Positions 1 to 11,300 of a DNA stretch of 64,000 nt are shown here, piece by piece (position 1 is the first letter of the stretch; the number at the start of each line of letters is the position of its first letter). Made by a program: the position numbers and the translations under genes. Under the pieces are notes generated by a model. It was given only the letters and a program-made list of their open reading frames with translations. It searched no databases and had not been told where the DNA came from. This stretch comes from Protonemura montana. Lineage: Eukaryota > Arthropoda > Insecta > Plecoptera > Nemouridae. The DNA is taken from positions 10,103,943 through 10,167,942 of the forward strand of contig OX387603.1 in assembly GCA_947568835.1 (NCBI GenBank), read 5' to 3'.

Positions 1-1
1 G

Positions 2-100
2 TTTTAGTGTTTTGCGCCAGAGTTTTTGAACCCAGGAACTAAAAGATTTAAAATAAATCGCTTTTCGTCGGGGAACTACACTTGCAACGTTGCGCGATTT
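2..100 (+). repeat. left terminal inverted repeat of the ISL2EU element
   Basis: The stretch matches the reverse complement of 5077-5176 over about 100 bases with a modest number of substitutions. It ends about 130 bases before the transposase start codon and so probably includes promoter sequence. Confidence 0.85.
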
Positions 101-232
101 GTCGCTAGAGCGCCGCCTAATGCTTGACATCGAGGTGTTAGCGTAAATGTGGCACCGCGAAATGCGACGTTGCTGGATTGTCTGATCCACTCTGCTCCCG
201 CCATCACAAGTCTCAGTGACAGTAAATCCAAG

Positions 233-3230
233 ATGGGGTTCTGTTGTGTGCCCGACTGCACGAATTCAAGCAAGAACTCGTCCTATAGTTTTTACCGATT
301 TCCCCAAGATGAGAAACTATCGAAGAAATGGATTCAGCTTATCAGGCAAGTAGTTTGTTTCTTCAGCAGCTAATTTCGGCGCGTTGTTTATAGCGCGAGG
401 GAGGTGGAAACTTGACTAGGTGAACCTAACCTGCAATTTGTTGAAAACAAAATATGTGAGGTGTCTAATATTTTCTCATCTTGTCATTTAGACGAGAACA
501 ATTTACGTTGGTCTCTAGTACACGGATATGCAGCTGGCATTTTCCGTATGGAAAGCCAGCTGGCCCTGTCCGCTTCTCATGGAATTTGACTACATTTGAC
601 AGACTAGAATCGCCTGAAAAAGCAAAGAGAAAACGTGAAATGTCGGAAGATCGCTACGACATTTTACAAAAAAAATATTCTGAACTTTCAAAGAAGTATG
701 CTCATCTCGAGAAACGAGTCGTGGACCTAGAAGGTTCGCAAGGTCAGATATCGTTTTCACTCTTGGATAAAAACGATGAAGCAATCCGGATGTACACAGG
801 CAGGTGTAATTGATCACTTTGAAGTTATTTTTGACGTGACAACGTCTTAAAGTGCATTATATAGGGAGGCATGTATGGATTTTCTCTACAAAATGGCAAA
901 TGTGTAACAAGCCCTACAGCCTACAGGAAGCTAAGTACAGAGTGTGACTTATTATCATTCAATAGTTCAGACAATTCTCTAAAAGTACTTTTTTTTTTAA
1001 TTTTCGATAAACTAAATATTGGAGGCGTGAGAGGGGTTGGCGTTTTTAATGCTCTCCATAAGACCAATGTTAAATTAAGCAAAATGGCAAATGTGTAACA
1101 ACCCCTACAAGCCTACAGGAAACAAAGGACAGAATGCAATTTATTATCATTCAAAAGTTCAGATAATTCTCTAGAAGTACTTTTATTTGATTTTCGATAA
1201 ACTAAATATTGGAGGCGTGAGAGGAGGCGGCGTTTTTAGCACTCGTCATTAGATTAATGCAAAATAAAATATATATATCGCAAGATGACACTTCTATCCC
1301 AATCTGTAAAGTCCTTCAGCAAGTAAATTAGTTATGAAAACACAACCCAAATAAAGAGAGATGTAAAACTTGCATGTGAAGTATGGTTAGTACTGTAGTT
1401 GACCTACGTGGCTACGCGGTAGTTGAACGTAGTCCCGCTTAAATATCGGCCGTATCAATAAGATACAGCTACACCCGTTTTTTACTTAGCTTTTAACACA
1501 CAGTTTTATTCCTGGTTGTTGAAACCCTTCATCATTCATCACGAACGACAAGCATTTTAAAGAATACAAGACTTAAATCAACTCTCTTGTCTGAAAGGTA
1601 CGCTGCAGGACAGGACTCATACTCCGCTCAAAGTTAATTGTAGGAACTACTACCTAGGAAAAAAAAATTTTTAATCAATTTCAATTATTATTTTTTTTTA
1701 TTTTAACATGAGTTATTTTACAATCAGTGATTATGCTATAATGCAATTAATACAAACATAGTTTATTGATTTGATAATAACCAGTGATTTATTAAAAATT
1801 ACTATTTGTGGTGTTTAACGACGGACTGTTTTGACATCTGGCCATGCGGCACTGGTCTAATGGCGTCGGTGAATAAGTAGTAGTTGATCAATCTAGCCTA
1901 ACCTAACCTAGCCTAGAAAGGAGGAAAGGAAACCCGGTGCCGACACGTAGCCTACGCCTGTCGAAAAGCACCAAGGGGACCACTAGCTTAAAGTCCCTTC
2001 CGAAGGACGGTACAACGCAAACAACAGGATTCCTCCACAAATCCATGCTGTCGAGAGGTTGATAAGCAAGGCGAGCGAAGTTGCTGTACTAACTTTCATC
2101 CCTCCAACCTCTCTCCCGAACAGAACTGGTCATGTGTATGATGATCACCCATCCAATACCTGACCCAGCTCAGTGTTGCTTAACTTGCATCCCTCCAACC
2201 TCTCTCCCGAACAGAACTGGTCATGTGTACACGTGTCTAGTCTACAACTGCTACAACCGTCTAGTTACTTTTATACATTATGACAAAGTCTTCCGTGTTC
2301 ATTTTATATACCTAATAAATACAGTGATATGAACAAGCTTTCATTTTCTGTTTCCTTCATTTTCTGTTTCCTTCATTTTCTGTTTCCTTCATTGTAGGAT
2401 TCCCCAGTGCGAAACATTTCCAAACAATGGCGGCATTTTTGGGACGTTTTCAAATAAAAGGGGCAGAATGGACAGCGACGAACGTTTCTCTCGAAGACCA
2501 ACTCCTCATCACAACGATGAAACTAAAGTTAAATGTTCCGCTTCAAGACTTGGCCCTGCGCTTTGGAAAGTCGGAACGAACAATATCCAACATCTTTTTA
2601 ACCATACTGGATGCTCTTCATTTGTTGCTGGTGAAGAACATGATGAAGAAAGTTCCTTCGCGGCAAAAAAACATTCCTAGTCTGCCCGAAGAATTTAAGA
2701 AATTTCATTCTTGTCGGATAATTTTGGATGCCACTGAGGTTCTAATAGAGAAGCCAAAGAACATGGCTCATCAAAATATTACATATAGTAACTACAAGTC
2801 CCGCAACACCTTTAAAGCGTTAATTGGTGTGGCACCTAATGGATTTGTAACTTATTGTAGTTCTCTCTACCCAGGAAGTACGTCGGATAAAGCCCTTGTC
2901 AAGCATTGCCAAGTCTTGAACCAGATGGTTCCTGGCGACATGGTAATGGCGGACAAGGGTTTTGTCCTGTTTGACATTTTGCCACCGGGCGTCACCCTCA
3001 ACATTCCCCCCTTTTTACGAAGATCTCAGTTCACCCCGGAGGAAGTGCAACAGACATTACGTATTGCACGCGCCAGAATCCATGTTGAACGGGCAATTCA
3101 ACGTGTCAAAATTTATCGCATCCTCGATTGCATTTCACACTGGAATCGTTCCAGCGCATCGACAATTTTCCAAGTCTGCGCTGCACTTACCCTTTTCCAA
3201 CAACCTATCATCAACAACCTACGCTCATGA
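233..3230 (+). CDS. THAP-domain DDE transposase (ISL2EU)
   Basis: The product should bind the transposon ends and catalyse excision and integration. The model joins 233-345, 492-799 and 2398-3230: 1254 bases, 417 residues. Residues 1 to about 85 form a C2CH THAP zinc finger (early CVPDC, then a KKW tryptophan, then CSWHF) split by intron 1. A charged, probably coiled-coil stretch follows (YDILQKKYSELSKKY). Exon 3 opens with FPSAKHF, a helix-turn-helix region, then a DDE domain with acidic residues in ILDATE, VMADKGF and RIHVERAI. Both introns need GC donors (GCAAGT at 346, GCAGGT at 800); GT alternatives break the frame. The AVPTIF-like motif of typical THAP domains is poorly kept. Starting at 233 rather than at an upstream ATG puts the THAP cysteines at the N terminus, as usual. 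Confidence 0.85.
889..1262 (+). repeat. two tandem copies of a ~191-bp unit in transposase intron 2
   Basis: The motif AAATGGCAAATGTGTAACA starts near 890 and again near 1081. The following bases, including ATTATCATTCAA and ATTGGAGGCGTGAGAGG, recur at the same spacing of about 190 bases, with point differences. No coding content is evident. Confidence 0.75.
1806..2240 (-). mobile_element. 5S-rRNA-derived SINE, copy 1 (damaged head)
   Basis: The body matches the other copies in this window (for example 10680-11120): the tail motif GTTTAACGACG, a GGCGTCGGTGAAT block, and a central block around GACACGTAGCC. The 5S-like head (at the high-coordinate end, since the element reads on the minus strand) stops after the complement of GTTAAGCAACACTGAGCTG. 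It is replaced by a second copy of about 42 bases of body sequence (2098-2137 repeated near 2187-2228). It sits in transposase intron 2, antisense to that gene. Confidence 0.7.
2342..2389 (+). repeat. three perfect 16-bp units at a splice acceptor
   Basis: The unit CATTTTCTGTTTCCTT occurs three times in a row and is followed by CATTGTAG at 2390-2397, the acceptor of transposase intron 2. The repeat supplies the whole polypyrimidine tract. Confidence 0.9.
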
Positions 3231-3238
3231 ACGATCAA

Positions 3239-4995
3239 CTAGGCTGAAGGCAGGATCTTTGGCAGTAAGTAGGATATAAAAAACTCCCTTAGCTTTGGCA
3301 CATTTGTTTCCCTCCATTCATCTGAAACAAAAATGCGTTCGGTGATAACCGTTTCCTTGGTGGTCCAAACAACCATATCACACCAAGCTCTTTTAGTCAC
3401 GAAGAGTTGCCCCTGAATTTGGTCGAAATACACATGATCCCTCTTCAGTGCATATCCAGAATCGGTTTTTGCCAAGTAAAATTTCTTGTCGTTGGCTATA
3501 GCCTCTTCGATTGTGCTATCTCGATGGCTGTAGGGGCATTTGGCTTCCACCAGGCCATCGTCACCTGTTGAAATTTGAAGGAAAGGTGTAAGTTGCGACA
3601 CAGCTCAAAACACTTATTACTGGGATAACACTAGGATAGCTTTTCCATCAAGAACCGCTTAGCCAATACAAAAACGCGAGCCTCACCAACGAGTCCGTCT
3701 GGTGACCCACCAAGCATTCCATCTTCGGAAAGCCAGATCCCAGTAGGAGTAACTTCCACCTGGCTGCCACCAGCATACATCAGCAATGCCTGGTCCTCAT
3801 GAAAGTTGCCCCAATTGGTGGCTGCTCCAGCACAATTGTGGCTATAACCTCCTAACAAGGTTTTAAACAATGATGGGCAGTAACTGAAACAGATTTTCTT
3901 TATTTATACTTGAGCACTAGTTTTTTTAGTTTAATGTATAGTTTGGCTGTAGTGTAACTCTATGTAACAATCTATAACTCTGAGTAAATTATTTAAGTCA
4001 CACAGGTGATTGGCTGTTTCTCCTAACCTGTATTAAACTCATAGCCACATTGAAAGAAACGTAATAAATATGTCAGCATGAAACATACTTGTTCCTTCTC
4101 ACAGCACTTAAAACCTTCCCAAAATTGCTGCATGTCAGTCGTTGCAGCCGATGAAGAGACCACAACGGATTGCTTCGCTGGCCAATTGTGGCAGATGCCA
4201 AATTAACAATATCAACCCAGTTGATCTTCAGGGATTCAATAAATTCTTCTTGGGAGTTGTTGGGGCCAAACGCTGACAGCAGGGACTCCATCGTGTGGGG
4301 ATTGACATCTAAGTACCAATAATATAAAATTGTATATTACCTAATCTAATTCAGTAGATATTAAATTGTATTAACAGTTAACACCTAACCTGGCATTGGT
4401 TCGGGAGACAATAACCAGACCACTCCCAATGTTGGATCAAGTGCTTCGAACTGCACTCGTAGCCAGTCAAAATCTTCATCAGTTGGCTCTCGGTCGAGGC
4501 TGAATCCTGAGCGACCCTCAGCTTGCGGCCAGAGAGATTCTGTGGTAGTGGTGGAAGTTGTGGCAGATTTGCTTGGTTTAGTCCATGTGCATGGTACATC
4601 TGTTTTAGAGAACTTCTCAAGGGCGCACAGTAACACAGCTGCCATGTGGTGGCACCGCAATTGACCTCTTGGGCACTCGCACAAGGCAGTAACTACCCTG
4701 TTATTCTCTACTTTAATCTGGAAAGCAAATATTAAACCCAGTTAAGTAGCGCAACAGGATTAAAGCTTTGGAATGCTTAAAGTAAACTAAATTCAAACTT
4801 AACCTAACTTACTTGTACGTGGTAGCTCTTCTTCTTCATGCTGGATTGCACTACACCAGTTATGGTGTGCATTACACCTTTAACGCACAGATCGCAGCTA
4901 TCTACGTGATTGCTGGTGGTAGAATTTCTGCCTCTGTCAACTAAGTTAGGTTCCTCTTTGAAGAATTCAAAAATAGTTGAAAGTAAAATAGCCAT
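3239..4995 (-). CDS. SWIM zinc-finger / YqaJ-type exonuclease protein of ISL2EU
   Basis: This is the second protein of ISL2EU elements; its exact role in transposition is unknown. The model joins complement 4995-4813, 4717-4390, 4308-4089, 3883-3687 and 3564-3239: 1254 bases, 417 residues, all introns GT-AG, phases consistent. Near residue 75 a SWIM finger is seen (CECPRGQLRCHH). The C-terminal half resembles the YqaJ/lambda-exonuclease fold: RLTCSNFGKVL, then GNFHEDQAL, then GGSPDGLVG followed across the last splice by DDGLVEAKCP. The D and E-A-K pattern is the expected PD-(D/E)XK catalytic core, so the nuclease looks intact. It converges on the transposase, with stops 8 bases apart, so the two transcripts probably overlap at their 3' ends. 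Confidence 0.82.
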
Positions 4996-5076
4996 AATTC
5001 TGGGTTGTTACAGGAGATGTGTCACACTTGTCAGACTGGCGTATGTACGCCAGTTTGACACATCTTCTCCCTCCGC

Positions 5077-5176
5077 ACAATCTGGCAACGTCAAAAGTGT
5101 AGTTCCCCGACGAAAAGCGATTTATTTTTAATCATTTAGTTCCTAGGTTGAAAAACTCTGGCGCAAAACACTAAAA
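5077..5176 (-). repeat. right terminal inverted repeat of the ISL2EU element
   Basis: Reverse-complement partner of the left end. It lies about 80 bases upstream of the YqaJ-gene start at 4995. An AATAAA on the minus strand (5121-5126) is the nearest match to a poly(A) signal seen downstream of the neighbouring lipase gene, whose stop is at 5390. Confidence 0.85.
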
Positions 5177-5389
5177 TAAGATTGATGAATCGTGTGGTGG
5201 TCTTTGTTTGATTCTCAGACATGTTTTAAGGTAGATACAACTGTGTAAAGTTGACCCCTGTGTATTCCGCCATAAGCCAGTCCAGTCTCGCCCCCCGAAA
5301 CCGCTTCGCGCGCTGCTACTTCGGTGCCCTATTATGACCAGTTTTACAATATATAGTTCATAAGATAACTGGACGCTGCTGCACTGAAC

Positions 5390-8300
5390 TCACCGGGCTA
5401 TGCTGTCCGGACGACGGCCCCAGAAGACGCACTGTCCGCGGATCGCCTCTGTGAAGTACTCGTACGAACGTTGGTGAGAACATCCGACGATCTCCATAAG
5501 CTCTGCAACGTTAGAATATTCGTTTACAGCACCACCATTGCGGAAAAATAGATTACAATTCAGTACAGATCCACGGTAAGTATCTGGGCAGTCACCCATC
5601 AGTAGCAGATTTCGATCAATACCATGGTGCTCATTCATAGTAATCACCAGAAATGTCTGTGTATATGGGGAACTTCAGAAAAGACACATTAAAGTTCAAA
5701 GTCTTCGACACTCGAGGACTTATTACAGTAACAAACTAAAAGCAAAGAATCAAGATACCCCAAAGTTGCCCACATACCCTCAACGCGTACTCCTGCAGTA
5801 AGGTCCGTCCACTTGGGTGTGGGCCATGTGCACCCTGGCTGTTCCCCTCCACCGTTCATATAGAAGTCGACGTGTCCATGTGCGGCCACCATGCCAAGAC
5901 CGGCGAAGGGCAAAAATGGCCGCGCCGACGTGTGCACAACGTCCACAAAAGCTGCGTCGTCGGCGTCCAGGCGCACGCGCCGGTCGAAGTGCTCGAATGC
6001 AGGCTGCGCGGGGTCGAGCGCTGCACATGAATAATATAATATATGTAAGCACAGATTCTCAAGCAAAAAAGCAACATAAACTCCGAAATTGTTATAAACC
6101 TGTCAACCTCCCGATCCCTGGCATCGCCTTGGCGACGTATGACATGATGTGGGCGCCGAGGCTATGTCCAATCAGATGCCATTCTCCGACGTCGGCACCG
6201 AGATCATCGACCAGGTGCTTTGTAACCCTGTCAAGTAGATGACTTAGTTACAATAAGACGTCAATGGTCAGATAGGGCTGTATTATCGACTCAAGGCAGT
6301 CACCTGATGACCTCGGCGGCGACGACGCGGGTATTGGAGGCCACGAGGAGGTAGTCGAGTTGGCCGGCGCCCTTGCCCCAGTCCACCACGAACACGTTGG
6401 CGTCCATCTGAGGGTGAAGTCAGTTCATTAAGTTTGCTGTACCCCATTAAAATTGCAACGGTTTAACAAGCGTATACGATATTGCTAGGATGGTGCTGGA
6501 TGGTGCTGGATAGTGGATAGCTACTTCTGGCGCAAAATCCTATCGTCAAAATTGTGATGTTTTATTTTCTACATTTTTCATCTGTCCTGTAGTGAAGGTA
6601 ACGAGTTCAATTCCCGACTATGTAGCTTTTTGGCAGCGCTGCGGCTCTCTGGTTTCCTGTCATAGAATCTAATAACACGGCGACAAATATTATTAGGATT
6701 TATTGCATTTTTAATTATCGTGTCCATTTGACATCCAACAGAGTGCGCTGTTGGCTTGGGTGCGTCTCAACACTACTGTTTTAGAGAAAAGAGAGGGTTA
6801 GGTACAGCCGTAGCGCCAGTCATTGTAGTGTGATTCCAAGTAACTTTTCTATATACCTATATGTAAATAGGTAATATCATTTCTGTATTATCAATCTCCA
6901 GGTTACCGACCGAAGTCCAGCATTGATTGGTCGAGTACATTTGATATCGAACAGAATGCGCTGGGGGTCACTGTGCGTATTAACACGACTGCGTGTTCGG
7001 TGAGACTTAACAAATAATAGCAAATAGGGGCACTCTACCCTAGCATCGGGTGAGGTGGCGTCCCTCTAGTCAGACTCTAAAGCTTGCGTTATCACATTAG
7101 CTTTTTGAAAATGGTGAAAGCCCATATTTTTTAGTTGCCGAGTGCTTCTGCACTACTAGGTGTGGTGGTGGTTGTTGTTTGAGAGAATGAATAATAATTG
7201 TCCGTAATAATTTAAATAGATAAATATCCGCACAGCCCGGTCTGAAATTACCTAAACCGAGGATGGGGTCGATGTGAAGTACTTATCTAGAAGCCGGGTT
7301 TTCAAACATGAAATTCAAATGGTTTCATCTTTCTCTACGATGTATGGTCGTCTGCGTGGCGCCAGAGTACAGTCACTGCTTCGGTATCGTCGAATATATT
7401 CTATACCTGGATCGCATCCACTCGACGGAGGAACCATTTTACTGCTGAAATACGACAACGATCATCAACTAGTGATAAGTAATATAAGAGACTTGTATAT
7501 CTCAAAAATGAGTGATAGAAGCATACGCTCGCTTGGTCGTGTGGTTTAAGGCATCGAACTGATCGAACACATGTCTATAGGATAAGCGACATACTGGGTT
7601 CGAATCACGTTCGTTTCTCGACGCAGATCAGCAATTTATTTGTCATTTTTTTTGGCGCATGTATAAGACAGTAGCAAAATCGGCGGGCGCTCCTGGCGCT
7701 CCGCGCCAGTCGCGCCCGCCAATTTTGCGGGCCGTTCCCACGACCCCAAACCCCACCTATACCCCGTGTGCAGCTCCTACGACTAGCATCAAGTATATGG
7801 GAATGGGAACTAGAGTTAAGTGCAAAGAGCCACCTGTTGGCAGAAATTAGTACTACTCTTTGGACTTATAATAATTTTTCATATTTGGTCAAGTGTTATC
7901 TAGTTCGATGGTAAGAAACCAAAAAGCAGCTTCGCCGGGAATCGAACGCACCACACGCGCGGCACGAAGCACGGCGCTTACCACAGAGCTACGCTCCACA
8001 GGTCGTTAGTGAGGGAAATAAACCAACTAAACTTCCAACGATATTATTCTCGCCTGAAGTAACCAATATCTTCCCTAATTACCAACATGCTTCTCTTCTT
8101 CATAGTTTAGCAATTTATATTTACATTAAAACTTCGAAGTTGATCATCTGCTCTCGTGGTCGAGCTAGTAAGTTATCAGACTGCTGTGCGGCAAGGCCCA
8201 TGTTCGATTCCAGGTCTTTTCATAGTTTTTTTTTATTTGTATTAAGTTGTATGGTCAAATATCTAAAGCCATCAATCGATAAGAAAAATCCAACACCAGC

Positions 8301-11300
8301 GCCGAGAAAAAAATACCTTGCCCCTACATATTTGCAAAGTTGCAAAGTTGAAGGGGCAAGATCTGGCACAAAAAAATCTAGCAAAATCTAGCGCGATGAT
8401 TACAGCCCGATTGGAGCAGCGCCAGTCAAACTCCGTTGCCTGATCACAGCTCCTCCAGGTTCTCTTACTTGTAAATGTTTCACCGAACATGCAGTCGTGT
8501 TAAGTCGCACTGTGACCCCCAGCGCAATCTGTTGGATAGGATGTTAGATATATGGTTTATTGTTATATTTAAGGATATTTTAATGGATATGAGTATTTTA
8601 TATTAAATGTGTACTCTGTATAAACAAAAAAAGAAAACTCGGAAAATATCGTGGTACATTTGGCATCCACCAGATTGCGCGGGGGGTCACGTTGTCAACT
8701 TAACACGACTGCGTGTTCGGTGAAACTTTACAAATAAGAGTAAATGTGGGCCTGCCGACTGGTAATGAGCTTCGACTGGCGTTGTACCAGTCGGGCTATA
8801 ATGCTTGCATATTCGAGATCGATCGTAGCAAATGGTGAAAGCCCATATTTTGGATTTGCCGAGGATGCTTCTGCACCGCTGTTTGTGGCAACCGGGTCGA
8901 ACTGTTGCTTGCTAGACCGGATAATAATCGTCCATGATATTTTAATAATTTTCAAAGATGAAAACCCGGACAGGCAACGGGAATGCTGGTCAAAAGTGAA
9001 CTAAGTAGAAAGGGCGCTCGATATCAAGTACCTACCTAGTAGGCCAAGTTTTCAAACATGAAATTCAAATAGGTTCATCTTTCTCCACAATGTATGGTTG
9101 TCTGCGTGGCACCAGAGTAAATTCACTGCTTCGGTAACGTCAAAGATAATCTATACCTGGATCGAATCCACTCGACGGTGGAACTTTTTTACTGCTGGAA
9201 TACGACATCGATCATCAACTAGTGATAAGTGATATTAGGAGACTGGTATATCTCAAAAATGAGTAAAAGAAGCATACGCTCGCTTGGTCGTGTGGTTTAA
9301 GGCATCGAATTGATCGAACACATTTCTACATGATAAGCGACATACTGGGTTCGAATCACGTTCGTTTCTCGACGCTGATCAGCAATTTATTTGTCATTTT
9401 TTTTGGCGCATGTATAAGACAGTAGCAAAATTGCCGGGCGCTCCTGGCGCTCCGCGCCAGTCGCGCCCGCCAATTTTGCGGGCCGTTCCCACGACCCCAA
9501 ACCCCACCTATACCCCGTGTGCAGCTCCTACGACTAGCATCAAGTATATAGGAATGGGAACTAGAGTTAAGTGCAAAGAGCCACCTGTTGGCAGAAATTA
9601 GTACTACACTCTGGACTTATAATAATTTTTCATATTTGGTCAAGTGTTATCTAGTTCGATGGTAAGAAACCAAAAAGCAGCTTCGCCGGGAATCGAACGC
9701 ACCACACGCGCGGCACGAAGCACGGCGCTTACCACAGAGCTACACTCCACGGATCATTAGTGCGGGAAATGAACCAACTAAACTTCCAACGATATTATTC
9801 TCGCCTGAAGTAACCAATATCTTCCCTCATTACCAACATGCTTCTCTTCTTCATAGTTTAGCAATTTATATTTATATTAAAACTTAGAAGTTTATCATCT
9901 GCTTTCGTGGTCGAGCTGGCAAGGTATCAGATTGCCGTGCGGCAAGGCTCACGTTCGATTCCAGGTTATATATATATTTTTTGTATTAAGTTGTATGGTC
10001 AAATATCTAAAGCCATCAATCGATAAGAAAATTCCAGGACCAGCGCCGAGAAAAAAAAACTTGCCCCTGCATATTTGCAAAGTTGCAAAGTTGAAGGGGC
10101 AAGATCTGGCACAAAAAGAACTAGCAAGATCTAGCGCGATGATTACACCCCAACTGGAGCAGCGCCAGTCAAACTCCGTTGCCTGATCACAGGTCCTCCA
10201 AGTTCTCTTACTTGTAAATGTTTCACCGAACATGCAGTCGTGTTAAGTCGCACTGTGACCCCCAGCGCAATCTGTTGGATAGTATGTTAGATATATGGTA
10301 TATTGTTATATTTATGGATATTATAATGGATATGAGTATTTTATATTAAATATTTACTTTAAGTAAACGAAAATATTAAACTCGAAAAATATCTTGGTAC
10401 ATTTATCTTCTGTGAAAAATTCAAGAAGGTTCACCTCTTCCCTTTTCATTACCGAGCAAATAAATGAAAATCAATCGATAATTTACGTTAAATCATTACC
10501 TTACATCGCTCGTACCTCTAACAGCGTGGTTAGCGTGCTGGTTTAGTAAACGGACGTCGTGGGTTCCAATCCTTAATCGCAAGTCTGATTCTGACTGCAG
10601 CTTTAAGATTTTTTTTTTCAAAATCTTTCCAATTTTGCTAGTGTCTCAATCATACGCTCATAATAATAATAATTATTATTATTTGTGATGTTTAACGACG
10701 CACTGTTTTGACAACTGGCCCTGCGGAACTGGTCTAATGGCGTCGGTGAATGAGTGGATGATGATGAGGATGATGATGAACTTAACCTAGCCTAGAAGAG
10801 AGGAGGGGAAACCCGGTGCCGGCACGTAGCCTACTCCTGACGAAGAGCACCAAGGGGACCACCGGCTTCACGTCCCTTCCGAAGGACGGTACAACGCGAA
10901 CAGCAGGATTCCTCCACAAATCCATGCTGTCGAGAGGTTGATAAGCAAGGCGAGTGAAGTTGCTGTACTAACTTTCATCCCTCCAACCTCTCTCCCGAAC
11001 AGAACTGGTCATGTGTATAATGGTCACCCATTCAATACTTGACTCAGCGCAGTGTTGCTTAACTTCGGTGATCTAACGAGAACCGGTGTTTCCAACACGC
11101 CAAACCGTTCGGTGCTCATGATAAGTAAGAGGATGTGCTCCTCATGCGAATCAGGAATTTCAGAATGTGTACTCTCTTCCGAGTCTAAATCTTATATTCT
11201 TGGGCCCGAGGGCAAGGTTTTTCGTTGGGCCCCCCTCCCTCCGCGCCCCCCCCCCCCCTCCCTCCAACAACAAAAATTAAGGGGTCTGAAAAAAGTAACA

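Larger units (their letters stand above)
1..5176. mobile_element. ISL2EU (IS4EU) DNA transposon, apparently intact
   Basis: About 100 bases at the left edge reappear in reverse complement at roughly 5077-5176; both ends share the outer motif TTTTAGTGTTTTGCGCC. Between them lie exactly two genes, convergent and separated by only 8 bases: a THAP-DDE transposase on the plus strand and a SWIM/YqaJ-type nuclease on the minus strand. This pair is the known hallmark of the ISL2EU superfamily. Neither reading frame shows a stop or frameshift once introns are removed. The left end lies at the window edge, so the target-site duplication cannot be read. A 5S-derived SINE is nested in the transposase's second intron. 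Confidence 0.83.
6941..8540. mobile_element. inverted-repeat-ended element, unit A
   Basis: The left 75-80 bases (from about 6947: AACAGAATGCGCTGGGGGTC) are matched by the reverse complement of 8461-8537 (AACAGATTGCGCTGGGGGTC), and the similarity continues through TTAACACGACTGC and TGTTCGGTGA. No transposase frame is present, so it is non-autonomous. The interior holds three tRNA-like segments and two strong hairpins. The whole unit is repeated next door as unit B. The superfamily is not recognised. Confidence 0.7.

Noticed and set aside
5817-6242. 141-codon plus-strand open frame
   Set aside because: It is the complement of lipase exons 5 and 6, is very Arg-rich, and crosses both splice sites.
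7522-8216. tRNA-like segments as true tRNA genes
   Set aside because: A and B boxes are present but acceptor stems do not pair, and they are repeated with the element at 9275-9966. They are described as element modules instead.
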